From Lamprocystis purpurea DSM 4197 (GTDB taxonomy: Bacteria; Pseudomonadota; Gammaproteobacteria; Chromatiales; Chromatiaceae): a stretch of 64,000 nucleotides of DNA. Each line of letters starts with the position of its first letter. Positions within the stretch are counted from its first letter, which is position 1. Positions 54,901-63,353 of the stretch are shown here, in pieces. The stretch is from assembly GCF_000379525.1 (NCBI RefSeq), contig NZ_KB902498.1:74488-138487 (forward strand), in the 5' to 3' direction. A model generated the notes under the pieces. That model had not been told where the DNA came from. It did no database searches and was given only the letters and a program-made list of their open reading frames with translations. A program made the position numbers and the translations under genes.

Positions 54901-56165
54901 GCAAGAACACGCATCTTCGTGGTGTGCATGTTGTTGGGAAATCGGCGGTTGTCATCGCACAGATGGGAAGGCTTCCGGCGACTCTCTACAGCGGGGAGCG
55001 CTATGACGACAATATGACGGTCTTGATGCCTAACGACTCCGCGATTTTGCCCGCCATTTGGGCGTATTGTTCCTCCAAGGAATATGGGAAGGTGGTTCGA
55101 CAACGCGATCAATCGCTGAAAGTCCCAGCAAACACCCTCGCGAAAGTGCCCTTCGATCTGGCTCACTGGCAGACGGTGGCGGCGGAGAAATATCCGCACG
55201 GCTTGCCGAAGCCGTTTTCCAGTGATCCGACGCAATGGCTGTTCGACGGGAATGTAGCCAGAGCGTCCCGCTCTGGGTCCGACAACGATCCAGACCGGGA
55301 CGGTCTGGCTACTCTCCAAGTGGCCGTGGCGCGCTTGCTCGGCTACCAGTGGCCGCGCCAGACCGGCTCCAGTTTTCCCGATTGCCCGGCGCTCGGCCCG
55401 GATGGGCTGGAACGCCATGCCGACCAGGACGGCATCGTCTGTATTCCGCCGGTAGGCCGTGAAGCATCCGCCAGCGATCGCCTGTTGAACCTGCTGGCCG
55501 CCGCTTATGGCGAGGCCTGGATCAACGAGACCCTGTCGCAATTGCTGGCGGGGGCTGATCACGCCGGCAAATCGCTGGAGACCTGGCTGCGTGACAAGTT
55601 CTTCATTCAGCACTGCAAGTTATTCCACAACCGACCCTTTATCTGGCACATTTGGGATGGTCTGCGCGATGGTTTTTCCACTCTGATCAATTACCACAAG
55701 CTGGACTATAAGGCGCTCGAATCCCTGATCTACACCTATCTGGGTGACTGGATCAGCCGTCAGAAGCAGGACATCGCAAGCCATGTCGACGGCGCCCAGG
55801 AGCGCCTGGCTGCGGCCGAGGCCCTCAAGAAAAAGCTGGAGCTGATCCTCGCCGGCGAAGCGCCCTACGACATTTTCGTGCGCTGGAAACCGCTGGAACA
55901 GCACCCCCTCGGCTGGCACCCCGACCTGAACGACGGGGTACGGATGAACATTCGCCCCTTCCTCACGGTGCCGGACGTAGGCAAGCGCGGCGCCGGCGTG
56001 TTGCGCGACAAGCCGAACATCAAGTGGGAGAAGGACCGTGGCAGCGATGTGCCCTCGGCCCCCTGGTACGAACTTGGCCTGCACTACGGAGGCAAGGCCG
56101 GCGACCGCATCAATGACCATCATCTGACGCTGGCCGAGAAGCGCGCCGCACGGGATGTGCCATGA
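51975..56165 (+). CDS. pglX: BREX adenine-specific DNA methyltransferase PglX carrying an in-frame RAYT transposase
   Basis: Open for 1396 residues. The GTG at 51975 has AGGA 7 bases upstream and gives the family N-terminus (RPLEKSFRIHLERTV). Residues 1-268 are the PglX N-terminal domain (QEVAYQHWHRMLFARFLADN, SVTQLFTEDYMVDFLLDNTM, PWSYLRF). Residues 269-544 are foreign: a REP-flanked RAYT. From FDGWPKTAKELK the methyltransferase resumes with motif I DPCMGSGHF at 563-571 and a motif IV-position NVPY at 744-747, then target-recognition and C-terminal regions (RPFLTVPDVGKRGAGVL). Another REP pair is translated at about 1094-1113. PglX methylates host DNA at an asymmetric adenine site. Whether this fusion is active is unknown. 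It overlaps the next gene by ATGA. Confidence 0.88.
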   Translation: MRPLEKSFRIHLERTVKSARGVAEAAARAALEQLGVGEAAPPAYLDELSRALRRRLRAHGRQLGDALNGGKAQTIDHLVQEVAYQHWHRMLFARFLADNNLLMYDGVAVTLPECDELASDEGAKSGWELAGTLAASMLPQIFRPDSPVYELSLPQEHQHKLETLLVNLPPAIFLASDSLGWVYQFWQADTKDQINKSGVKIGADELPSVTQLFTEDYMVDFLLDNTMGAWHAGKVLAANPTLAENAQSEDELRQAVALPGCPWSYLRFVARPCVARPSRSGSAFSEEPDRDGLATTGLSTTGLDPSSLVIASGENLPHWTCDQAVYHVSFRLADSVPQAKREEWIAERERLAENAKRANRELTAEEEDRIRFLYSERIEKFLDTGHGDCLMNHPPIAELVAGALRHFDGQRYSLHAWCVMPNHVHVIVEPLPGHDLSNIIHSWKSFTAHEINKRLQRRGDVWQHDAYNHIIRSEKEYRFQIAYVWENPDKAGLTDWVARAVVARPSVARPSRSGEVTRPSRSEELTRASRSDSEEENQTGTVWLPACTFDGWPKTAKELKCLDPCMGSGHFVVAMFERLVALRLAEENLDEASAVATVIRDNLFGLEIDPRCTQLAAFNLALAAWRRVGHCKLPAMNLACSGLAPNTREADWLAMAGDDEQLRNGMERLYRLFQKAAMLGSLINPRASEGDLLEAGFHELQPLLEKALAQEAADDTAYEMAVTARGVAKAAEILAGQFTLVATNVPYLVSGKQSDSLKDFLVAHFYSGRSDLATAFVLRTVQFCSKGGTAALVTPQNWLFLGSHRNLREELLAKAKWEAVVRLGAGAFETITGEVVNVGLVSFSETLPSKSSSFLGVDVTGQDSVAGKELALRSDPIAHFAQLAQLENPDARVLFEEAGKLKLLSDYVVCHQGLATGDLPRSGARFWEIPRFDPAWIPWQGTVDSTCDHGGRSGALLWEGGFGQLHAFNEAHKAVRKNTHLRGVHVVGKSAVVIAQMGRLPATLYSGERYDDNMTVLMPNDSAILPAIWAYCSSKEYGKVVRQRDQSLKVPANTLAKVPFDLAHWQTVAAEKYPHGLPKPFSSDPTQWLFDGNVARASRSGSDNDPDRDGLATLQVAVARLLGYQWPRQTGSSFPDCPALGPDGLERHADQDGIVCIPPVGREASASDRLLNLLAAAYGEAWINETLSQLLAGADHAGKSLETWLRDKFFIQHCKLFHNRPFIWHIWDGLRDGFSTLINYHKLDYKALESLIYTYLGDWISRQKQDIASHVDGAQERLAAAEALKKKLELILAGEAPYDIFVRWKPLEQHPLGWHPDLNDGVRMNIRPFLTVPDVGKRGAGVLRDKPNIKWEKDRGSDVPSAPWYELGLHYGGKAGDRINDHHLTLAEKRAARDVP
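52779..53606 (+). mobile_element. REP-associated tyrosine transposase (RAYT) element with flanking REPs, inserted inside pglX
   Basis: The element begins GTAGCCAGACC and ends GGTCTGGCTAC, spans exactly 828 bases and so preserves the frame. REP units of the type CAGACCGTCCCGGTCTGG occur as an inverted pair at 52790-52850 and as five or six units at 53463-53606. Between them an uninterrupted RAYT of the IS200/Y1 superfamily reads YHVSFRLADSVPQ, FLDTGHGDCLMNHPPIAELV, GQRYSLHAWCVMPNHVHVIV (HUH motif, residues 423-425 of the fusion) and VWQHDAYNHIIR (catalytic Tyr 467), then YVWENPDKAGL. HUH and Tyr are intact. It has no strong start of its own; an in-frame GTG at 52899 is the only candidate. Confidence 0.92.
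55254..55312. repeat. REP pair of the RAYT type within pglX coding sequence
   Basis: GTAGCCAGAGCGTCCCGCTC TGG, a 16-base link, and CCAGACCGGGACGGTCTGGC TAC form an inverted REP pair with the same ends as the RAYT element 1.6 kb upstream. It is translated as ARASRSGSDNDPDRDGLAT in the C-terminal part of PglX, in a position that looks like a surface loop. Confidence 0.85.
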
Positions 56166-57655
56166 AGAAGCAGGATCTCCTGGAGCTGATTGCCAACGGT
56201 GAAAACTCCGGGGTCGAGTTCAAGCTGGATACGGTTCGCCCGGAACAGCTTGCCAAAGAGGTCGTGGCGCTGGCCAATCTCAAGGGTGGCTATATCCTGC
56301 TGGGGGTGGCCGACGACAAGACCATTGCCGGAATCACCCGGGAGAACCTGAGCGAGTGGTTGGCCGATACGGTTTTGGCTCGCTATGTTCATCCGGTGAT
56401 CTTGCCGTATTACGAGGAAGTGCTTCTGGATGACGGCAAAGTGGTGGCCATCATCACGATCGGGCAGGAGGTCTCGAAACCCTATGTCGTCCGCGCCAAT
56501 GATCGGGAAACGGCCTACGTCCGCATTGGTTCCATTTCTCGCCAGGCAACCCGGGAACAACTGTTGATGCTGGGCTCCGCCAGCGGATTCATCCACGCGG
56601 AGATCATGCCGGTGCAGCGGACGCACTTCGACGCCCTCGACCGATCGCGCCTGGAAAATTATCTCAGAGAGATCCTCAAGGATCCGGATGTCCCCGAAAC
56701 CCGGGATGAATGGATTGCGCGTTTGAAGGCACTGGGGTTGATGACCGAAGGCCCTGCCGGGGCGTCTGTCTGCACGATTGCCGGTCTGGTCCTGTTTGGT
56801 ATCCGCCCCCGACAGGTCCTGAAACAATCCGGGCTGCGCCTGATGTTCTTCAATGCGCTGGACAAGATCTATCAGGCGCAATTGGACAAGGTCTTGGATG
56901 CCCCTCTGGTCGGCCGATTTCAGGTTGGACAAGCAGGCAGGAGTCTGATCGATGCCGGATTGATCGAGAAGGCGCTGGAATCGATGGAACCCTTCGTGAC
57001 GCGGGAGTCCGACACCATCGACGCACATTTCCGTCGGGACAAACAGTGGTTGTATCCCTTCGAGGCGCTGCGGGAGCTGTTGATCAACGCGCTGGCGCAT
57101 CGTGACTGGACCCGTTTTGGTGATGTGGAGATTGTGGGTTACTCGGATCGTCTCGAGATCACCAGCCCCGGATCCTTGCCCAATGCCATGACGGTCGAAA
57201 AGATGCTGGCCGGGCAGCGTTCCGCCCGCAATCCCATCGTCGTGGAGGTGCTTCGGGATTACGGCTATGTCGATGCACGCGGAATGGGGGTCCGCGCCAA
57301 GGTGGTGCCGGCCCTCAAGGCGAGTGGGGCGAGCTGGCAGGTGGAGGCCACCGAGGATTTCGTGAAGACGACCGTCGGGAAAGCCACTGTAGGTGCCGTT
57401 GTGACCGGTGAGCGGCCAGGATCGGTGTCAGAACCTGTGGTGGAGCGTCGGGAAAGCGTCGGGAAAGCGTCGGGAAAGATTCTGCAACTTTGTCGTGAAA
57501 GGCCCGCTGTGACCATCCCGGAGTTGGCTGAGTTGATTGGGATTACCGAGCGATCCGTGCAACGAAACATCCAGAAACTGCAACAGGACGGATGGCTGCG
57601 ACGCGTCGGGGGGAGAAAGACTGGCTACTGGGAGGTGACGCATGAGGGTGCTTGA
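56162..57655 (+). CDS. AlbA_2/Schlafen-type ATP-binding regulator-like protein within BREX
   Basis: A 497-residue protein of the AlbA_2 - HATPase_c_4 - winged helix architecture (RecG-like/Schlafen group). N-terminal NGENSGVEFKLDTVRPEQLA and LANLKGGYILLGVADD are the AlbA_2 core; residues about 300-345 (ALRELLINALAHRDWTRFGD, then DRLEITSPGSLPN) are the GHKL-like part; residues about 435-497 form a winged HTH (TIPELAELIGITERSVQRNI). Genes of this type recur inside BREX operons as accessories without an assigned mechanism. It overlaps pglX by 4 bases and pglZ by 14 bases, so it is fully embedded in the operon. Near 57450-57475 GGGAAAGCGTC is repeated in tandem. Confidence 0.85.
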   Translation: MKKQDLLELIANGENSGVEFKLDTVRPEQLAKEVVALANLKGGYILLGVADDKTIAGITRENLSEWLADTVLARYVHPVILPYYEEVLLDDGKVVAIITIGQEVSKPYVVRANDRETAYVRIGSISRQATREQLLMLGSASGFIHAEIMPVQRTHFDALDRSRLENYLREILKDPDVPETRDEWIARLKALGLMTEGPAGASVCTIAGLVLFGIRPRQVLKQSGLRLMFFNALDKIYQAQLDKVLDAPLVGRFQVGQAGRSLIDAGLIEKALESMEPFVTRESDTIDAHFRRDKQWLYPFEALRELLINALAHRDWTRFGDVEIVGYSDRLEITSPGSLPNAMTVEKMLAGQRSARNPIVVEVLRDYGYVDARGMGVRAKVVPALKASGASWQVEATEDFVKTTVGKATVGAVVTGERPGSVSEPVVERRESVGKASGKILQLCRERPAVTIPELAELIGITERSVQRNIQKLQQDGWLRRVGGRKTGYWEVTHEGA

Positions 57656-59987
57656 TCATTTACTGGAAACCGTCCGTGGTGCAGCCGTATTCAACCCAGA
57701 GGTCCAGGTCGCACCCGCGTGCATCTTGTGGCCCGATAAAGACCGCCAGTGGGAGGCGGTGATTCCGCGCCTGCAAAGTGAGCTGGGCGAACTGCTGGTA
57801 CTGGGCGACTACGCACCTGAGAAGCGCGTCGGGCCAGCCATTTGGCTGCGTTGCGTAATCGCCGGCAAGGCGCCGGAGGTCACCCCGGCGGACGACCGGG
57901 TGCCGGTGTTCTACTTGCCTGGAGTCAGCCGCCAGGACTTGCGGGCGATCGAAGACTGTCCGGACCTGCTGAAGCCCCTGGCTGAATTGCAGTACCGGGG
58001 CCTGATCTGGTCGCAGGCGAACGCGAAAGACTGGACCATCATGGCCTTCCTGAAGTCGGACCAAGGCGGCCTGGGCCTCGATGTCGCCCAGGACAACGAA
58101 GCCAAGAACGCCATGCAACTGGCGCTGTACCGTCTGCTGGATGAAGACCTTGAGCTGTTGAAGGGCAAGCGGCTGGACAGGGACTATTTCAACACCCTGC
58201 TGACCGGCGGCGACCCGGTGCGCGACCTGCTGCAGTGGCTGGATTTGGGCGACGCGTTTCAAACCACGCGCGGCGCCAACGAGTGGAAGGCCTTTGTGGA
58301 GGTCTGCAAGTCACAACTGGCGTTCAATCCGCAGGCCGATGGCGTCCTGGCAGGTGCCGCCAAGTTGGCCATGCATGAGGGGCCTTGGCATTCGGTGTGG
58401 GAGCGGTACCGCGAATCACCCAAGCGCTACCCGAACATCCCGAGTCGAATCCGCCAGTGCAAGCCGCCCGATCTGGGCCTCTTCGACATCCCTGCGGAAA
58501 AGCTCAGCGGTTGGCCGCAATGGAACGAGGAGCAGGAGAACTCGCTCCGGTATGCTTTGCTGGCTTTGAACCACCTGCCTGCGCATGACGCCAGGACGCG
58601 GGTGTTGGAGCTTGAGAAATCCCATGCGCCTCGCCGGGAGATGGTCTGGGCGGAGTTGGGCGACTCGCCACTGGTACAGGCCGCCAGGCACCTGGCGGTG
58701 GTGGCGGAGGTGACCAGGACGGCGCTCGCGGCTGGCTCGGTTGCGGACTTGCAGGCGGGGTACGCCACCCATGGCTGGCGCGCCGACGATGCGGTGCTTT
58801 CGGCGCTGGCGTGCGTTAACAAGGCGGCCGACGTTGATGCGGTGACGGCAGCCATTCGGGCGATCTATCTGCCCTGGCTGGAAGCGTCCGCGCGCTACCT
58901 GCAAGAACTGCTGGAGGGTGCGGTCTACCCTGGCGGACGGATCGCTGAAGCCCCCGCCTTCTATAAGGTCGACAGGCAATGCGTGCTGTTTGTGGATGGC
59001 CTGCGCTTCGATGCGGCTCGCCGACTCTCGGCCAGTCTGGAGGCGCGCGGTTGGCAGGTGGCGGAAACCATGGGCTGGACGGCGTTGCCCAGCGTCACCG
59101 CAACCGGCAAGGCGGCCGCGTCACCGGTGCGGACCAAGATCAGCGGCACCGATGACTGTGATGACTTTGAACCTTGTGTCGCCGCCACGGGCCAGTCGCT
59201 CAAGGGCGGTTACCACCTGAAGAAACTGCTGAACGACAACCACTGGAAGGTGCTGGACCGCACCGAGAACGGTGACGGCCAGGGCAACGCGTGGTGCGAA
59301 TTTGGCGACATCGATAGCGAGGGACATACGCGCGGCTGGAAGCTGGCCAAGCACATCGACCCGCTTCTCGCAGAAATTGCAGAGCGCATCGCCGCCTTGT
59401 TGGCCGCGGGCTGGAACAGCGTTAGGGTGGTGACCGACCACGGCTGGCTACTCATGCCGGGCAGGTTACCCACAATTCAGATGTCGAACGACCTCACCGA
59501 CAACAAATGGGGGCGTTGCGCCTCGATCAAGTCGGGCGCTTCCACCAGTGAGCGTTTGTACCCCTGGTTCTGGAACCCGAATCAGCAGTTCGCGCTGGCC
59601 GACGGGGTGAGTTGCTACGGCAAATCGGTGGACTACAACCATGGCGGCTTGAGCCTTCAGGAATGCCTCGTCTTGGATCTGGTGGTGACCCGCGGCGGGA
59701 GCACATCCGGCCAGCAGGTGGCCGAGGTGACTGACATTGCCTGGAAGGGCTTGCGCTGCACGGTTGGGGTGGACGGCCAGTACGCCAATCTGTGTCTGGA
59801 CATTCGCACGCAAGCGGGTGACCCGGCGTCCAGCGTGGTCGTGAGCGTGAAGCCGCTCAAGGGCAACGGCACCGCATCGGTGGTTGTCGAGAACGAAGAA
59901 CTGCAAGGTCGCGCGGCGTTCCTGGTCCTGCTCAGCGCATCGGGCGAGCTGGTGGCGGAGGCAAACATCGTGATCGGTGGAGGATGA
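57642..59987 (+). CDS. pglZ: BREX phosphatase-like protein PglZ (type B)
   Basis: A 781-residue PglZ. The N-terminus VRGAAVFNPEVQVAPACILW with PDKDRQWEAVIPRLQ is characteristic of the type B branch of BREX-1 PglZ. The alkaline phosphatase-like core lies in the second half: CVLFVDGLRFDAARRL (metal-binding Asp) and VVTDHGWLLMPGRLPT (Asp-His). The C-terminal 120 residues are a beta domain (LSLQECLVLDLVVTRGG). PglZ is essential for BREX methylation and exclusion; the related isolated domain has nuclease activity in one tested case. Starts inside the preceding gene by 14 bases and is followed after 3 bases by brxL. Confidence 0.93.
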   Translation: MRVLDHLLETVRGAAVFNPEVQVAPACILWPDKDRQWEAVIPRLQSELGELLVLGDYAPEKRVGPAIWLRCVIAGKAPEVTPADDRVPVFYLPGVSRQDLRAIEDCPDLLKPLAELQYRGLIWSQANAKDWTIMAFLKSDQGGLGLDVAQDNEAKNAMQLALYRLLDEDLELLKGKRLDRDYFNTLLTGGDPVRDLLQWLDLGDAFQTTRGANEWKAFVEVCKSQLAFNPQADGVLAGAAKLAMHEGPWHSVWERYRESPKRYPNIPSRIRQCKPPDLGLFDIPAEKLSGWPQWNEEQENSLRYALLALNHLPAHDARTRVLELEKSHAPRREMVWAELGDSPLVQAARHLAVVAEVTRTALAAGSVADLQAGYATHGWRADDAVLSALACVNKAADVDAVTAAIRAIYLPWLEASARYLQELLEGAVYPGGRIAEAPAFYKVDRQCVLFVDGLRFDAARRLSASLEARGWQVAETMGWTALPSVTATGKAAASPVRTKISGTDDCDDFEPCVAATGQSLKGGYHLKKLLNDNHWKVLDRTENGDGQGNAWCEFGDIDSEGHTRGWKLAKHIDPLLAEIAERIAALLAAGWNSVRVVTDHGWLLMPGRLPTIQMSNDLTDNKWGRCASIKSGASTSERLYPWFWNPNQQFALADGVSCYGKSVDYNHGGLSLQECLVLDLVVTRGGSTSGQQVAEVTDIAWKGLRCTVGVDGQYANLCLDIRTQAGDPASSVVVSVKPLKGNGTASVVVENEELQGRAAFLVLLSASGELVAEANIVIGGG

Positions 59988-59990
59988 TGA

Positions 59991-62039
59991 ATGATTGAAC
60001 TGGATCAGATAGACAAAACAGCCGCCTCGGTACTGGACGGATATCTGGTCCGGAAAGACTTGGTCCGTACCTTCAGCCGGCAATTTCCGGTCCCCACCTA
60101 CGTGGTGGAGTTCATGCTCGGGCGCTATTGTGCCAGCACCGATCAGGAGGAGATCGACGAAGGGCTCGAGATCGTCCAGCGCCAGTTGAAGTCCCGCACG
60201 GTGCGCGCCGGCGAGGAAGAGTTGTTCAAGGCCAGGGCGCTGGAAACGGGCGAGGTGAAGATCATCGATCTTGTCACGGCGCGCGTGGATAACAAAGGCG
60301 AGTACGTCGCCAGTCTGCCGAGTCTGCGCCTGACGGATGTGCGCATCAGCAGCGAACTGGTCAACCAACATGAACGCATGTTGACCGGCGGCTTCTATGC
60401 CGAGTTGGGGGTGACGTTCGATGTGGCTATCGCCCAGGAAAGTCGGGGTCGCCCCTTCGGGATCACCTCGTTGCGGGAAATTCAGCTATCCAAGCGGGAT
60501 GTCCTGGACACGCTGGCCAAGGCGCGCCGAGCGTTCTCGACCGAAGACTGGAAAGGCTTTCTGCTGCGGTCCATCGGCATCGAGCCGGGCGGGTTGAGCC
60601 ATCGGCAGAAGAACGCCCTCCTGCTGCGGATGGTGCCGTTCGTGGAGCGCAATTATAACCTGGTTGAGCTCGGGCCGCGCGGGACCGGTAAGAGCCACTT
60701 ATTCCAGCAGGTTTCCCCCTACGCTCATCTGGTCTCGGGTGGCAAGGCCACGGTCGCAAAGATGTTCGTTGAGAACACCGCCAAGGGGCGGCGGGGGCTG
60801 GTCTGTCAGTTCGACGTGGTCTGCTTCGACGAGGTGTCCGGCATTTCCTTCGACCAAAAGGATGGCGTGAACATCATGAAGGGCTACATGGAATCGGGCG
60901 AGTTCAGCCGGGGCAAGGAGAGCATTCGCGCCGACGGCAGCATCGTCATGCTGGGCAACTTCGATGTCGATGTCGAACACCAACAGCGTATCGGACATTT
61001 GTTCGGTCCGATGCCGCCCGAGATGCGTAACGACACCGCCTTCATGGATCGCATCCATGCTTTCTTGCCCGGCTGGGATGTGCCCAAGATCAACCAAGAC
61101 CTGGTGACGGACCATTTCGGCCTGGTCAGCGATTTCCTCTCCGAATGCTGGGGCCAGCTGCGCACCCAAAGCCGAGTGAGCGAATTGCAGGGTCGCGTCT
61201 ATTATGGCGGGGCGCTGTCGGGTCGGGATACCAATGCGGTGAGCAAGACGGTCAGCGGCCTTTTGAAGTTGCTCTATCCGAGTGCCGATGACCCGGTGCC
61301 GGACGAGGATCTGGAATGGGCCGTGCGCATCGCCATGGAAGTGCGCCGCCGGGTAAAGGAGCAACAAAAACGCGTGGGTGCGGCGGAGTTCCGTAATACC
61401 CATTTCAGCTACATCCTGGGCGAGGATGGTGTCGAAAAATTCGTTTCCACGCCCGAGTTACAGAGCGAAAACAGCGTCGGAGGCGATCCGCTGGAGCCAG
61501 GCCAGGTCTGGACGATCAGCCCCGGGGGCGGAGAGGAAAACTCCGGACTGTATCGGATCGAGGTCAACGAAGGTCCCGGCTCAGGGGTGAAGGTGCTCAA
61601 TAAGCCCATCCCTCCGGCCTTCCGCGAGAGCATCGGATTCGCCGAGCAGAATCTCTACGCCAGATCGCAGCAAATGGTCGGAGACAAGGACCCCAGGCAC
61701 CACGAATTCACAGTACAGTTGCGGGCCTTCGATGCAGCGAAGTCCGGTGCGAAACTCGGCGTTGCCGCACTGGTCGCCCTCTGCACGTCACTGCTGAAGC
61801 GGAGCGTTCGCGGCGGCCTGATCATCCTCGGCGAGATCAACCTGGGGGGCTCCATCGAGCCTGTGCACAACGCGGTTTCGATTGCCGAGATCGCTGTCGA
61901 AAAAGGGGCGACATCCCTGTTGATGCCCGTGTCTTGCCGGCGCCAGTTGGTCGATTTGTCTGATGATATGGCAACCAAGATCGACATCCAATTCTACTCT
62001 GATGCCAGAGACGCGCTCATTAAAGCCATGGCCGAGTGA
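59991..62039 (+). CDS. brxL: BREX Lon-like protein BrxL
   Basis: A 682-residue Lon-like AAA protein, the type I BREX signature component. Walker A is GPRGTGKSH at residues 228-236; Walker B CFDEVSGISF follows at about 280. The C-terminal domain (GVAALVALCTSLLKRSVRGG, EINLGGSIEPVHNAVSIAEI) resembles the Lon protease domain. BrxL from other species assembles into DNA-binding multimers resembling MCM helicase and is needed for phage exclusion but not for methylation. The ATG at 59991 is 3 bases after pglZ. Last gene of the operon; 62 bases later ends ssrA on the other strand. Confidence 0.94.
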   Translation: MIELDQIDKTAASVLDGYLVRKDLVRTFSRQFPVPTYVVEFMLGRYCASTDQEEIDEGLEIVQRQLKSRTVRAGEEELFKARALETGEVKIIDLVTARVDNKGEYVASLPSLRLTDVRISSELVNQHERMLTGGFYAELGVTFDVAIAQESRGRPFGITSLREIQLSKRDVLDTLAKARRAFSTEDWKGFLLRSIGIEPGGLSHRQKNALLLRMVPFVERNYNLVELGPRGTGKSHLFQQVSPYAHLVSGGKATVAKMFVENTAKGRRGLVCQFDVVCFDEVSGISFDQKDGVNIMKGYMESGEFSRGKESIRADGSIVMLGNFDVDVEHQQRIGHLFGPMPPEMRNDTAFMDRIHAFLPGWDVPKINQDLVTDHFGLVSDFLSECWGQLRTQSRVSELQGRVYYGGALSGRDTNAVSKTVSGLLKLLYPSADDPVPDEDLEWAVRIAMEVRRRVKEQQKRVGAAEFRNTHFSYILGEDGVEKFVSTPELQSENSVGGDPLEPGQVWTISPGGGEENSGLYRIEVNEGPGSGVKVLNKPIPPAFRESIGFAEQNLYARSQQMVGDKDPRHHEFTVQLRAFDAAKSGAKLGVAALVALCTSLLKRSVRGGLIILGEINLGGSIEPVHNAVSIAEIAVEKGATSLLMPVSCRRQLVDLSDDMATKIDIQFYSDARDALIKAMAE

Positions 62040-62063
62040 TCCAAAAGAAGAAGACGTGGGCAT

Positions 62064-62092
62064 AAAAAAACCCCAACCGAGACCGGTTGGGG
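62064..62092 (-). terminator. terminator of ssrA (and possibly brxL)
   Basis: CCCCAACCGAGACCGGTTGG GG hairpin preceded on the plus strand by seven A, i.e. a T-run after the stem for minus-strand transcription. Classic Rho-independent terminator 9 bases beyond the tmRNA 3' end; it may also slow brxL transcripts arriving from the other side. Confidence 0.88.
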
Positions 62093-62101
62093 TTCTGTGC
62101 T

Positions 62102-62457
62102 TGGTGGAGGCGGCGGGAATCGAACCCGCGTCCGCAAGCCCTCTGCCGTTGGATACTACATGCTTATCCTTTCTATTATTTTTAACCTTCCCGCGCCCGA
62201 AAGGCAGGACGCACGGTCGGCGATTCCGTTAGGTTTTAGCAGCTCAGGTCCGGACTCCCGTCGCCGCGATCCTATGTGTTGTTACCCCTGGAACCCAGCA
62301 CCCACAGGCAAGTACTGGCCAGAGGCCCGCTGGGATTAAGCAGCGAGAGCGTAGTTGTCGTCGTTGGCAACTAGAATTTGCGGACGGTTTTACGAGGTAC
62401 CCGCACCTCGGCATGCACCTCGAGTTTCGCGACCCACGTCGAAACCAAGTCGCCCCC
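62102..62457 (-). ncRNA. ssrA: transfer-messenger RNA
   Basis: About 356 bases on the minus strand. The 5' end is GGGGGCGACTTGGTTTCGAC (from 62457); the 3' end is the tRNA-like arm with GGGTTCGATTCCCGCCGCCT CCACCA (T-loop and encoded CCA, ending at 62102). The tag frame at 62336-62368 codes ANDDNYALAA and stop. It rescues stalled ribosomes with SmpB, whose gene lies upstream on the same strand (62794-63270). Confidence 0.97.
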
Positions 62458-62515
62458 AAGTGTTACTTTAGACTATAGGGGCTCGGGGGCGCTTCGGCAA
62501 GTCCGCAGCAGTTCT

Positions 62516-62656
62516 AAATTTGGGCGGCATCGCGCGACCCCTGGTGGATGCGGCGCGCCCGACCGCCGTGCCGAGTCCCTGCCACCGAGCGGCGCGCCTT
62601 ATCCACCCTACAACGGAGCAGGTTTCGTAGGGTGGATAAGCGCAGCGCATCCACCA
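62516..62656. repeat. palindromic repeat, family D (third copy)
   Basis: AAATTTGGGCGGCATCGCGC precedes TGGTGGATGCGGCGCG..., ending TAAGCGCAGCGCATCCACCA. Same orientation as the copies at 41050 and 45505. It separates smpB from ssrA. Apart from this repeat the 336-base gap 62458-62793 holds no recognised gene; it must carry the ssrA promoter. Confidence 0.85.
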
Positions 62657-62793
62657 TCGGCCTCGCTGCCGACACGCTTTTTGGCGGCGGCTATCCAAAT
62701 TAGGAACTGCTGGCGTGACTTTAACGCGCCCTGGACTGTTCGGAAGGGGTTTCACCGAGGTCCCGCTCGGTTTATGCTCATCTCCGGCCGGCC

Positions 62794-63270
62794 TCAGCCG
62801 GACTTGAACAGCCGCTCCTTCTCGCGCTGCCAGTCCTTGTCCTTCTCGCTGGCGCGTTTGTCGTGCAGCTTCTTGCCTTTGGCGAGTCCGATCTCCAGTT
62901 TAGCCCGGCCGCGCTTCCAGTACATGGCGGTCGGCACCAGGGTGTAGCCGGCGCGCTCGGTCTGACCGATCAGGCGGTTGAGTTCGGAGCGCTTGAGCAG
63001 CAGCTTGCGGGTGCGGGTCGGATCCGGGCTGATGTGGGTGGACGCGGTCGGCAGCGGCGAGATGTGGGAGCCGATCAAAAAGGCCTCGGCGTGGAGGATT
63101 TTGACGTAGGCCTCCTTGATTTGCAGACGCCCCGCGCGCAGGCTCTTGACCTCCCAGCCTTCGAGCGCCAGGCCGGCCTCGATGCGCTGCTCAATGTGAT
63201 AGTCATGCCCCGCCTTCCGATTGAGTGCGATGGTGGAGCTGCCGTCGGTTTTTTTCTTGCCCTTGCTCAT
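62794..63270 (-). CDS. smpB: SsrA-binding protein SmpB
   Basis: A 158-residue tmRNA-binding protein. It contains [40 protein letters not shown] with [27 protein letters not shown] and [15 protein letters not shown], then the basic C-terminal tail [20 protein letters not shown] that reaches into the empty mRNA channel of the ribosome. Full length for the family. It precedes ssrA on the same strand. Divergent from tpiA. Confidence 0.97.
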   Translation of the reverse strand: MSKGKKKTDGSSTIALNRKAGHDYHIEQRIEAGLALEGWEVKSLRAGRLQIKEAYVKILHAEAFLIGSHISPLPTASTHISPDPTRTRKLLLKRSELNRLIGQTERAGYTLVPTAMYWKRGRAKLEIGLAKGKKLHDKRASEKDKDWQREKERLFKSG

Positions 63271-63353
63271 GCGCGCAGTTTACGGCAAGGTTTCGGTTGA
63301 TTTCCACGTCTGATCCGGATAAATTGCCGGGCTCTATTTTTGGGAGATTCATG

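Noticed and set aside
62102-62130. ssrA 3' end as attachment site of a BREX-carrying integrative element
   Set aside because: No second copy of the tmRNA 3' sequence was seen near 46.3-46.6 kb and there is no integrase gene; only the position is suggestive.
45505-62656. Direct D repeats as the ends of a single composite transposon carrying BREX
   Set aside because: D occurs also at 41050 and is a dispersed palindromic element; no transposase with matching ends is inside the block.
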